64,000 nucleotides of DNA from Lunularia cruciata. Its lineage: Eukaryota; Streptophyta; Marchantiopsida; Lunulariales; Lunulariaceae. The translations under genes were made by a program, and so were the position numbers. The stretch is taken from assembly GCA_948567375.1 (NCBI GenBank), contig OX419760.1, positions 44,764,001 to 44,828,000 on the forward strand, given 5' to 3'. The stretch's first letter is position 1; each line of letters opens with the position of its first letter. The notes under the pieces were generated by a model. It had not been told where the DNA came from. It saw only the letters and a list, made by a program, of their open reading frames with translations, and did not search any database. This document shows positions 54,610-64,000 of this stretch, in pieces.

Positions 54610-55106
54610 TATAACAATATGGATTTTATCTACAAATTAGTAGAGACTAACAAAGTAACAAGTAGGCCAGATTAGCCAAGAATTATAAAAATATTCTAGA
54701 AGTATCTAGGAAGCTACTTGGTACCTTCCAAATATTGAGTAATGTGCATACCAAGTGGTAATTTCTAAGAGGAAGCTTCTTAGGAAGTTTCTCGGCTAGC
54801 TTAGCTTGTACACCAAATAGATGGCTTCTAGGAGGAAACTTCTTGAGAAGCTTCTTGACTAGCTTAGTTGGCATGCCAAGTAGGTAGCTTCTAAAAGGAA
54901 GCTACTTAAGAAGTTTCACGGTTAGCTTAGCTTGCACTTTAAGACAGCGGCTTTTAAGAAGCTTCTCAAGAGCCTTTTATATTCTCTATAAATACCACAA
55001 AGCCCAAGCTCATGCTATGCATTTGGAGTTTCTCTCATTCAAGAGTCCCAATGTGATCTTTCACCTTAATCTTCCATTTTCTTATTTCTTTCCTTTGTCT
55101 TTTACA
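54610..55106 (+). repeat. A2 3' LTR
   Basis: Begins TATAACAATATGG (TG mutated to TA) and ends TTTTACA. Contains GAAGCTTC modules (about 54765-54860, 54895-54970) and TATAAATACC at 54987-54996. Followed by the CCAAG duplication. Confidence 0.87.
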
Positions 55107-55111
55107 CCAAG

Positions 55112-57113
55112 TCTATAAACAATTGTGCAATCATACTCTTGTAAAATTAGAGCACATTGTGCTCTAATTTTGAAAGATTCTTTGAAAGCTGGTTTGGACT
55201 CCATCAACACCTTCAGTGGTTGATGATCAATGATGAGAGTGAAGGGTTATTTATTTGATAATGTAAAAAAATGTGCTTTTGCCCACATTAAGGCTAAGCA
55301 CTCTTCCTCATATGAACTATACTTTGTCTATGTTGAATTGTTCAAGAAACTAGCATATGCCATCACAAACTCCTTCCTCTTATCATCTTCTTGGGTGAGC
55401 ATTGCTCCAAGCTCCACTGTGCAAAAATATGAACATGAAATAAACATCCTCTGATCAGTCTCCTAAGAATAGGGGTACATGTCAACCTCTCCTTGAACTC
55501 TATAAAAGCTCACTCTTGCTCATTTCCCCAACTCCATCTTGTGTAAGCTTGGTCAGCTTAGTCAAGGCCTTGGCAATTGCACTAAATCCTCTAACATATT
55601 GGCAATAGAAGCTCACCAATCTAAGGAATACTTGCACTCTAGTCACATCTATAGGTTAAGGAATACATGCAATAGCCTCCACCTTGGTCTATTGAACATC
55701 AAGTCCCCAGGGTAGATAGAGTGAACCAAATAATCAACCTTAGAGGAATCAACCTAATCTTAGAGGAATCTACACTTTTCAGGATGTAATTTGACTCCAT
55801 GAGATTCTCAATATCTCAAAATCTCCAACAAATGTCTCTCATGCTCTCCCATAAGAGCACTATAGACCCAAATGTCATCAATATAACATCAAGCAAAATC
55901 TAATTCCACTAGGATCATTTCCATGACCCTTTGGATCTTGGCAAGAGCTTTCTTTAATCCAAATGGTAAAAACCTTCAGTGATACACTACATCCTTATCA
56001 TGAGAATCAATAGCCTAAAACTATATCTTTGACTTGTCCTCCTTCTTGATTGGCAATTAATGATATTCTATTCAAAGATCCAAAGTGCTAAAGACTTTTA
56101 TATGCCCAATTGCATCAAAGATCTCCTTGGGTATAGACATAATATACCAATCAACCTTAGTCTATTGGTTGATATGACGGTAATCTTCACATATCTGTCT
56201 ATCTATGTAGTTGCCATGCATATCTTTCTTGGTTGGCATCACTTTAGCTTAGGCTTATTTTCAATATGAACTCTCCACCAAAGTAGCCTCAAAAGGTCTT
56301 TACTTTGTTTTGAATCAAGGTTCTTTCCACATCACTATATTTATAGGAATGCCAAAAAATAGGTATACGCTAGTCAACTCAATTCATATACCAAGTCCTT
56401 TCAAAGCACCCAAATCCTTCATATTGAAGGCAAAACAACTTATATAGCTTCTCAAGGACCTCCAAACTCTTTGTCTTGCCCATCATATGAACATGGATCT
56501 AATGTTTGGCTCCCAAGTATCCTCTACAACTATTGTAGAGGTGGAAGATGCACTCATTGGTTGCTACACCAGGGCCTTGGGAACAATATTATCATGCTTT
56601 CACCCGCTAGAGTCCATAATCTCAAAGTGGAAAAATCTATTTGCTTTGGTTACAAGCTCTATATGTCCTCTAGTTGTATCCCAAGTAGACCTAGTGTGTA
56701 TCCCAAGTAGACTTTGCTCACTTGGATGTACCTCAAGTAGACCACTCTCACTAGTAGCCATTGGTTGTGTGCCAAGAATATCATGCATACTTGGTCCATC
56801 ACCCCCAATATGTACCTGAATTGTCTCAAGAAGCACAAAGCTTACAATTGTTAGAGTGGTGCTGCATATCAAGTGCATCCTATGTTGCTCAGCAAATCCA
56901 AGGCTCACAATCCATGTCAAACAATTCATGTCCATAGAATGACCTAATAGCTTGATCATGCACACTTTTGTGCATGATCCACTCAACTAAAATCAAAATT
57001 GAGTAATAGCAATCAAAGATACCAACAATCACACCACACCAGGCCTATGGATACCACCAATGCACACAATTTGTGTATCTAGTTTCCCCACTCACTTCTT
57101 CTATGTAATCAAT
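55112..57113 (-). pseudogene. C2 protease linker, reverse transcriptase and RNase H, decayed
   Basis: Minus strand. 56986-56600 is an open stretch parallel to C1 23140-23500 (shared GTQPMATSES). RT follows: PTKKDMHGNY (about 56240), FDAIGHIKVFSTLDL, then ERHLLEI at about 55840 after the catalytic CYIDDIWVYS at about 55890-55860, so the YIDD motif is present here although deleted in C1. The RNase H portion runs down to 55112, where A2 interrupts. Several stops. Confidence 0.72.
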
Positions 57114-57503
57114 CTTTCATAGTTCAAATCAAGAATCAAATTTGAATATTCAACACTCAATATACAATGCAAATATGCCTTGATAACATTGTCAAGCCAC
57201 ATCTACTCTAGCTAAGAGATCAAGGTGATACTTTTCATACTTGGTACACCATAGCCAAGAGCTCAAACACATCAAAAAAATGAGTTCTCTGGAGTTGCAC
57301 TTTGATGTATACCCCTTTGGAGCAACCAAGAACTAGCCCTAATGGTTCATCTGAAGGCGCATTTGACAATGCAAACGGTAACTTCAATGGTGCAATTAGT
57401 AGACCTAATACCATATCTAGCTGCCACTAAGTAGTCCTTGCGTGACTATTGATAATATGATGACTGCTAACACTCTAGCATTGTAGCAAACTAGTGCAAA
57501 GCA
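57114..57503 (-). repeat. C2 5' LTR
   Basis: Minus-strand end GATTGATTACA (57124-57114), then internal sequence homologous to C1 after 21449. The outer end near 57503 is set by similarity with the C1 LTR start (ATGACATTTG). The core block with the TCTTAGCTAGAGTAG-type motif is at about 57190-57215. Confidence 0.65.
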
Positions 57504-58900
57504 AATGTCATGATAATTTCCTTTTTAATCATTGAGGCAAAATAGTTACATAACAAAAAGCAAAGTGAACTTCTGTATTGCATTGCCATGTCTTTGGAAT
57601 CATATCTAAGACAATGATCTTTGGAATGTTCAAGATACCATCATTTTTTATAGCCTAGAATATGTTTAGACCATGTTTTGAACTGTTGTTTGCCAAAGAA
57701 TAGGCCAAATAATAGGAACCACTAATAATACACTAACAGGTCAAGGCAGAAAAAGTTTAAAAACACTTAGGATAATGGAAAAAAATTTATTCACATTGTG
57801 GATGGACATGGTGGTAAAAGAAATGTATTACTATAGAAAAACTCATGAGTTCAACAGCCTGATTCAGCTCAGGTTAAAGTTTGAAGTGCAAAGACCATAG
57901 TTGACCTTGTCAGTTCAACCTCTTGAGTCTGCAACTCAAGAGGTTGAAGTCCTTGAGATCCACTGGATCGCAATATTAAACTTTGTTATCCGTTCTTGGT
58001 GCAAAGTTGGTAGAGAAGTTTCTATCTTTGAAGCCAAAATTTCAAAGAAAAACAATATAGAATGCATTACCACAAGATGTATTAAATGCATTTTATTGTA
58101 ATATTTTCTTGGATAAAATTGGGTTCTTCAAATATTACAATACCATTCACGTTTATAGAATGTTTTTATAAAGAATTTCTCTTTAACAATCATTAGAAAA
58201 CTCTGAGTTTCTTACATAAATCATTGATATGCATTAAGTGAAAGTAAAATAGATAGTTTTCTAAACCAGGAAAATTGCCTACCCATGTATAACAGATGAT
58301 CTTCTATCTTATGAGCCAGATTCATATGATCCAACTATTTGTGGAAGTTCGCACTTCTAAATTGACCTATTATGTTCCAGCTATACTAGCATTGGATTTT
58401 AATCCACTTTACTCAATGAAATTGACATCTTGTAGTGAATAAGTTGACCAGAAAAGCCTTTCACAACTAAAACTTATAATACATATAATGCATATACTTA
58501 TAAAACTTATAACACATGACATAGTAAATAATGTGAAGCTAATGTTTGTTCAAATTGATAGACTTGTAATAGTACAAGCATGTGCAGGAGATGTACTGCA
58601 GATCCCGTGCTAACCAAGCACCTTCCCTGTGGAGAGCTGCACGATTGCGCACTTGATGCGATGGGTCCATAGAGCTAACCCTCTGCCCTGCCATTTAACC
58701 CGGGTTTGAGAGAGCGGGATCTCAGGCGAACTATTGAAGACAAGAACTTAAGGGAAGTTGCAATTTGAGAAAGTAAACACGCAAGGAAAACCGGGTCAAA
58801 AGATGTCACACAATAGAGGAGGTATCAGGTAGGGATCACGTTGGGGTGGGTAAAAAGTGATGATCGCTGTTACCTCAGTTCACATGGGAATGGCGAGGCA
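57504..58900. other. Single-copy DNA, no gene recognised
   Basis: No homology to the window's element families and no convincing exon series. Contains one strong inverted repeat (57914-57948). Open frames are short. Confidence 0.45.
57914..57948. repeat. Perfect 15-bp inverted repeat with 5-base loop
   Basis: TTCAACCTCTTGAGT, loop CTGCA, then its exact reverse complement. It would form a stable hairpin in RNA or single-stranded DNA. It is not followed by a T-run, so not a Pol III terminator; origin unknown. Confidence 0.85.
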
Positions 58901-59570
58901 ATCAGCTGTAACTGGGAAAAAGTAAAATATGCGTTGTAAAAGTAAGTGCGAATGATGGACGTGGACGCACCGCCTCACAGGGTTTTACTGAACAGACATG
59001 ACTGTCTGATGGTCAGGTCAATTGAAAATAACCGCACCTGGGGCCGGTGGACGAGACTGACTGACGTCCGGGCAGGAGGGAGGGAGGGAGGGAGGGAGGG
59101 CAGCACGGTCTGCCCGCAACATCAATGCGAAGGCCCGGACTCCGGAGGGGCATGGCAGTGCATGGCTTGCCTAATACAGCAGCACATGTGCGTGGACACA
59201 AGAAATGGCAGGCAAACGCATGTGCGGATGGCAGTCATATGTCATGGCGCTTCTCTCCATGTGCTGGCCCGGCCCATTCGCTCTCTATCGTATCCGCGTT
59301 ACTGGAGTCGCGACGAGACTGTACTTCGTTCTATTCTCAACCACTCGATGTAACGCCACCGCCCGTGTCACGTGACCCTTCCTGCTTTAACTCAGTCTGC
59401 CATTCGAGTTTCCCGCGCCGGACGGATTTCCAATTCCTCCTCCGGACCGGACGGATGAGTTCTGCATGTCCGTTCCTTGGAATATTCTGGTGTGACTGCA
59501 ACGTTGACTTAGAGAGTTTACTCTGGTTCTGTATTTGCCTGTCCAGCTGCGATCAAGATCAGTGACCAAG
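58901..59570. other. GC-rich island
   Basis: G+C and CpG clearly exceed the flanks, comparable with the RWA promoter region. Overlapping ORFs on both strands (for example 58946-59353 and 59125-59565) have no recognisable domains. It may be a promoter or first exon of a gene whose body I cannot identify; 59570-60000 shows no obvious exons on the plus strand. Confidence 0.4.
59074..59101 (+). repeat. (AGGG)n tract, G-quadruplex candidate
   Basis: Six to seven tandem AGGG units: seven G3 runs separated by single A. It fits the intramolecular G-quadruplex pattern on the plus strand. Lies within the GC-rich island. Confidence 0.8.
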
Positions 59571-61197
59571 GTTTTTACATGAAGGGTACCAATAACCTCA
59601 GATGATAATTCTTGGTAGAGTAAAGAAGATATAGATTGGAGATATGTTATGTTATTACTTTGTGTAGACAAGTTGTAAGCCTCAACAGAGTAGAACTATC
59701 TATGGAGATAATCTAGAAGAATATTCAACCATGTTTTGTAATTCATCACTAAATGCCATCACCGCTTGTGCAAGTAGGAGATTCGGATATTGATGCTCGA
59801 TTGTAATATGGTTTAGGCTAGAAACAAGACTATTGAGCGTAATATGCCATCTCTTAGTTAGCCTTTAGAGTGATTGAAAACCTCAATTGTCTAACTTTAT
59901 TGTCTGTTTTAGTGCAAATCCCCTGGGGTTTGGAATTTTCTCTCTATTTTTCCAGATCATAGCGGGATCTCAATTCTTTGATAAAAGGCGAGTTTATATT
60001 ATATTGCAGGGGAAAAGAAGCAAGTTTCTGTGCCACTTAAAAATATTTTTGACACGAAGCTGAGGAAGAAGAGAGATAAGTGCGGTAAAAAGAGACTTAA
60101 GGAGGCTCTACACCAAATAAGTGAGCTCTCCAAAGTTCAAACTTGAGGTACGCCCTTCTCGGGAAATTAATAAGCCTTGCACTAACAGTGCAAACGGAGG
60201 TCTTAATGGTACCCAAAGAAACTCTAGCGTTGTAGATTGCTGTTTTTAAATAGTCTACTAGTGGTTGCTAGCACACCTAAAATCACCAAAATAATGACCC
60301 AAATGTCATAGTAAACTAGCTAAGGTGCTACAAATGATATAGCATAACCTAAAGTCCTTTTTTTTATATTATAGGTGAGTATGTGCCTCCTTTCATCAAA
60401 TTTTAGCTCAAGTTTATAAGATGGTTATTGAGCATCTTACTAGCTTACTTAATTTCTATGAAAGCTTTTAGGTATATTCTAAAATTTTCTTTATGAAATT
60501 TCTAGATACTTTCAAGAATATCATTTCAATTTCATATTAATTAACATGATAAAAATACATCAAATTTTATTGAAATAATTGAAATAATTTGAAATAATTT
60601 CATTTCTAGATGACATTCTAGTATATTGTACAAATCTAGAGAATCAACAATAAAATTTGAGTTTTCCTTCAAATTTTAAGAGAAATTAATTTATATGTAA
60701 AAATTAAAAGTTATAATTTGTAACATTAGATTGAATATTAAAGCTATAGAATAAATGTAAAAGGTATTCAAGCGATGAATGAAAAGATAACAGTGATCTA
60801 AAAAAGCTTTTCATATAAATATCAATTTCAATTAAAGGAGTTTTCTAGAATTCACAAGATTCTATTATAAAGTTGTCCAATCTCTTGTTGACTTTGTACA
60901 AGCTCTTATATTCCTTAAAGACCAATGTCAACACTAAGAATGGAGGACATATGTGCTTCATTAGGATATTCAGTTTGTGTATTATGAGTAGGTAAAGATA
61001 TACTATCTATCAATTTAAGTCAAATTTTGAACAAGTCAGTATTAGCTAAGGTTAGTCATAGTTAAGATAGAGATTATAATATTTTGCAAGAGTAAGCACT
61101 ACCGATCTTGATTTAATATATGGATGTAAAGAAAAATTTTCAAAATAATTAGCTTAGAAGAAAAGCTAAAAATTCTTAAGTCTATGTTGTAGAAGAT
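59571..61197. other. AT-rich DNA with a diverged C-type LTR fragment
   Basis: No gene seen. 60090-60345 on the minus strand resembles the family C LTR start (ATTTGTAGCACCTTAGCTAG, then the segment up to GAGAGCTCACTT), a more distant relative of C1/C2. 60360-61190 is AT-rich without recognisable features. Confidence 0.45.
60090..60345 (-). repeat. Diverged family C LTR fragment
   Basis: Shares with C LTRs the start TGTAGCACC on the minus strand, the two-step order of conserved blocks and the GAGCTCACTT block, but is strongly diverged. No internal element sequence accompanies it, so it is a solo or truncated LTR. Confidence 0.55.
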
Positions 61198-61597
61198 CAA
61201 GGAGAGAAATAGTAGAATGGAAGACCAAGTGAAAGATCAAATTGGGACTCTCAAATGCAAGAAACTCAAAATGCCTAGCATGAACATTGGCTTTGGTATT
61301 TATAGGGCACATACAAGGCTCTTGGAAAGCTTCCTAGAAGCAGTCTTCTTAGAGTGCAAGCTAAGCTAAAAGAGAAGCTTTTGTCTAGAAGCCACTTACT
61401 TGGTGTGTAAGCTAAGCTAGTACCAAGAAACTTCCTCCTAGAAGTTGCTTACTTTGTATACACACTACTTGATAGTTGGAAAGTACTAAGAAGTTTCCTA
61501 AATGCTTTTATAAAACTTTTTGAATTCATGGTTAATTTAGCCTATTTGCTAACTCATTAGCTTCTACTAACTTGTTTGCTAACTCCATATTATTACA
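61198..61597 (-). repeat. A3 3' LTR
   Basis: TGTAGAAGATC...TATTACA as read on plus. TATA box (minus strand) at 61304-61295. Fewer intact GAAGCTTC modules than in A1 (for example GAAAGCTTCC, GAGAAGCTTTTG), showing erosion. Confidence 0.85.
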
Positions 61598-64000
61598 TAT
61601 TTTCCCATCGCTAGTTTGTGATATCTTTATTGCCAAGGAATCCTCAAACCCTTGTAGGGTTTTGGGAGATAAGAAAGAGGCTCCTGAAGAGGCTCCTGTG
61701 GCATCATGAAGAGGATACCTTTTCCAAAGGACTTTGTATTCAATGTCTTGTTGGGTGCTATATTGGATGGTGCGACGTGAAAGTATATGATCAACTTCAT
61801 ACTCCTCATGATCATTCACAAGGATGGGAGGAGGAGGGGTTGGATATGGATAAAAATGACAATTTTTTAGAAACAAAGGGTTTGAGTTTTGAAACATGGA
61901 AGAAAAGAGTGATCCGCATATGACTATGGAGAGCAATGCAATAGGCAATTGGAAAAATAATTTGAGTAATCTCAAATGGACCAATCCAATTGAGAGCAAT
62001 TTTATGGACTTGGGTATGAAATAGGAGAAAAACAATGCTAGAAGAAAGCATGACCTTATCTCCTAGTTCAAAGGTGAGATTGTAATGATATTTATCAACA
62101 TATTGCTTTTGCTAATTTTGAGAAATAAAAAGATACAATTTGGCTTGATGTAGAGATGTAGGTAACATGGACAAGAAGTGAAAGTATGTGGGACTTGAGA
62201 TGACGGAGGAGCAAGAAAAGAAAAGAATTTGGAACAAGTAGATCCTGCATATAATTAAGGAAGAAGAGAGAAAAACAATACTTACCTACTTTGAATTATT
62301 GTAGACAAACTCAACAACTACAAGACAAGTATTCCAATCTATGAGGTAAATGTTGGCAAAGGCACATAAAATGTCCTCCAAAGTGAAATTTTCTTGTTTT
62401 TTTCATCCATTAGTTTGACAATGATAAATTGTAGACAATGCAAGCTTAGTACACAAGAGTTTAAAAAGCACTTGCCAAAATTTACTAATAAAGTGGGGAT
62501 CTCAATCAAAAATGAGGATCCTTTGCATCCCATGGTGCTTGAAGATAATGTCAAAGTAGATTTGAGCCAATGTTGGAGCATCAATTATATGATGGTAGGT
62601 GGAAAATGAATTTGCTTGTTGAGCTTATTAACAAACACTATGATGGCTATATGGCTCTAGTCCAAATTTTGCAAGGATGTGATGAGGTCTAAGCTTACAT
62701 ATTCCCAATGGGTAGATGGAATTGGTATTGGTTGAAGGAGTCCACTTGGCTTTTGGTTACTAGCCTTGTTGCATTGGCAACTCTCACAAGATTGGACAAA
62801 CTCTCAACCCTCTGCTGCCATGTTGTGCCACCCATCATTTGCATTGTAGGGAACGCAAGGGCTTGTCCTCACCCATAGATCACCCATTTTACCCATCATT
62901 GGCATTGTAGGGTACCTAAGGTCTTTTCCACACCCATGTGATCAATGATTGGTAAGTCATGGGCTTCTTGAAAATACATAAGTCATAGATCACCCCTGGC
63001 TAGAACATAGATCCAGTTCTCATAGAATAGAAGGCCTTCCTTGAAGAAGAAAGTGTTGTGTGCTACAAGATGACCTTGTACCAATATGAAAGAAGGGGTT
63101 TTAAACTTGATTTGCACTTTTAAGTGAATTGATATTGTTGTTATTTCCATTGTGATGAGAGATTCAAGAAGAGTCTTCAAATCAACTATGATAGGGCATT
63201 GAGGATGACATGGAACCTATTGGATTTATATTCAAGTTTGATATCAAAAATTTGTAGTTTTTCTTCACATCAATGACGTCTATTCTTCATGTGCTCCAAA
63301 TGTAATATGTGTGATAAAGGTTTATGATCAGTTTGTATGATCAAGAGACCAAGAGATAATGCCTCCATACCTTTGTGGCATATATCATGCTAGTTTTTCT
63401 CAATGCCAAGTAGAGTAATTTTTTTTTATGATGTTTAGCTAGCAAGACACAAAGGCAATGTGATGTAACCCATCTAGAAATTTCTATTGTAGCAATACTC
63501 CAATGGGAAGTTAGAAGCATCAAAATCAACTATATAAGGTAGCTGATGATCATATGGTTGGAGAATGAGTCTTGAAGACACTATATGCTTTAGTTCTTTA
63601 AATGCTTCTTTGTGCTTGGTGTCTACTAAAAGCTTGAGGTCTTTCCCAAGAGATGGGTCAATGGTGCGGCCATATGAGCATAAAAGTGGATGAAACCATC
63701 AATAAAAAATTTCCAATCCATTAAATGCCCACACTTCTTTGGCATCCTTTGGAGTAGGAAAATTAGTAATGACCTTGATTTTATCCTCTTCCATCTTGAT
63801 CCCTTCCAATGAGACCTTATGACTCAAGAAAGTAAATTTTTTTTGCCAAAAGCTACACTTTGACTTCTTGCAATAAAACTTCCACTAATGTAGTCATCTT
63901 AGGACTTCTTGCATGTGATTTGTGTCTTTTATCTCCATATTGCCAAAGATCAAAATATCCTCCAAAGAACACCACCATATACAAATCCAACAGCCCATCC
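61598..64000 (-). pseudogene. A3 pol: chromodomain, integrase, RNase H, RT (partial)
   Basis: Minus strand: chromodomain in 62035-61598 (EEYEVDHILSRRTIQYS, EYKVLWKRYPLHDAT) fused by frame changes to an integrase tail; integrase core fragments 62800-62100; linker and HHCC area about 62980-62820, which contains a duplicated stretch (the block around ACCCATCATTTGCATTGTAG occurs twice near 62832 and 62893); RNase H pieces at 63180-62983 and 63529-63341; and RT thumb/palm region to the window end, including LGL-type and SHKVSLEGIKMEE-like sequence near 63800. Multiple stops. Confidence 0.75.

Larger units (their letters stand above)
49277..55106 (+). mobile_element. A2: family A chromovirus with CCAAG target duplication
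   Basis: LTRs 49277-49782 and 54610-55106. CCAAG at 49272-49276 is repeated at 55107-55111. A primer site (TGGTATCAAATAAAG, about 49784) shows decay of the Met-tRNA match. Domain order as in A1. Both the protease triad and the RT catalytic motif are destroyed, so A2 is older than A1. It is inserted in RNase H of C2. Confidence 0.92.
47406..57503 (-). mobile_element. C2: family C element on the minus strand, split by A2
   Basis: Minus strand: 5' LTR 57114-57503, protease-RT-RNase H 57113-55112, then (after A2) RNase H end, integrase and PHD 49271-47640, and a 3' tail to 47406. The RNase H frame stops at 55112 and resumes at 49271 across A2 and its CCAAG duplication. C2 lacks most of gag: the LTR leads almost directly into the protease/linker region. 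It abuts C1 tail to tail. Many stops. Confidence 0.75.
61198..64000 (-). mobile_element. A3: family A chromovirus, 3' half, runs off the window
   Basis: 3' LTR 61198-61597 followed by chromodomain, integrase, RNase H and the RT region, all on the minus strand in family A order. The remaining 5' half and the second LTR lie beyond position 64000, so a target duplication cannot be tested. More decayed than A1. Confidence 0.88.

Noticed and set aside
58560-58720. Possible tRNA-like segment
   Set aside because: Some GC-rich short stems can be drawn, but no consistent cloverleaf with A and B boxes could be fitted.
58946-59565. Two overlapping ORFs of 135 and 146 codons in the GC-rich island
   Set aside because: Their composition follows the CpG-rich DNA, they include the AGGG repeat translated as a low-complexity run, and an antisense ORF overlaps.

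Overview
The window is nuclear DNA of a land plant. The only complete host gene is a 17-exon REDUCED WALL ACETYLATION (RWA) gene with GT-AG introns at 11434-18279 (+). Almost everything from 20.4 kb rightwards, except about 57.5-61.2 kb, is Ty3/gypsy LTR retrotransposon sequence. The species cannot be fixed from sequence alone. I lean towards a non-seed plant, because the introns are short and because I associate the PHD-finger gypsy lineage seen here with green algae and spore-bearing plants; this is an inference.

Layout. 1-10300: AT-rich DNA with no recognisable gene, one decayed antisense reading frame and small tandem repeats. 10301-11433: GC-rich promoter and leader of RWA. 11434-18279: RWA, 577 codons. 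18280-20430: downstream flank. 20431-57503: a retrotransposon nest. 57504-61190: mostly single-copy DNA with a GC-rich island at about 58.9-59.6 kb. 61198-64000: a further element that runs off the window.

The nest has three families, called here A, B and C. A and B are chromodomain elements (chromoviruses). C is a gypsy lineage that ends in a PHD-type zinc finger instead. C1 (+, 21015-47405) is the oldest host. B1 (-, 27423-46245) lies inside the end of C1 pol. B1 is itself split by A1 (-, 31700-37338, target duplication TTCCT) and by B2 (+, 38214-44826, target duplication TAAAG). C2 (-, 47406-57503) is split by A2 (+, 49277-55106, target duplication CCAAG). A3 (-) begins at 61198. All gag-pol genes seen carry stops, frameshifts or lost catalytic residues, so none looks autonomous. 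A1 and B2 are nevertheless structurally complete, with LTR pairs, primer sites and target duplications.

Most notable: the family A LTRs hold arrays of GAAnnTTC modules, including one perfect four-unit heat-shock element, just upstream of a conserved TATAAATACC box; family C carries a PHD finger where other gypsy elements carry a chromodomain; families A and B share an undescribed leader module between the primer site and gag (two copies in B, one in A); and C1 is bounded by head-to-head and tail-to-tail junctions of C terminal repeats at TA-rich palindromes, as expected if about 26 kb was inverted.
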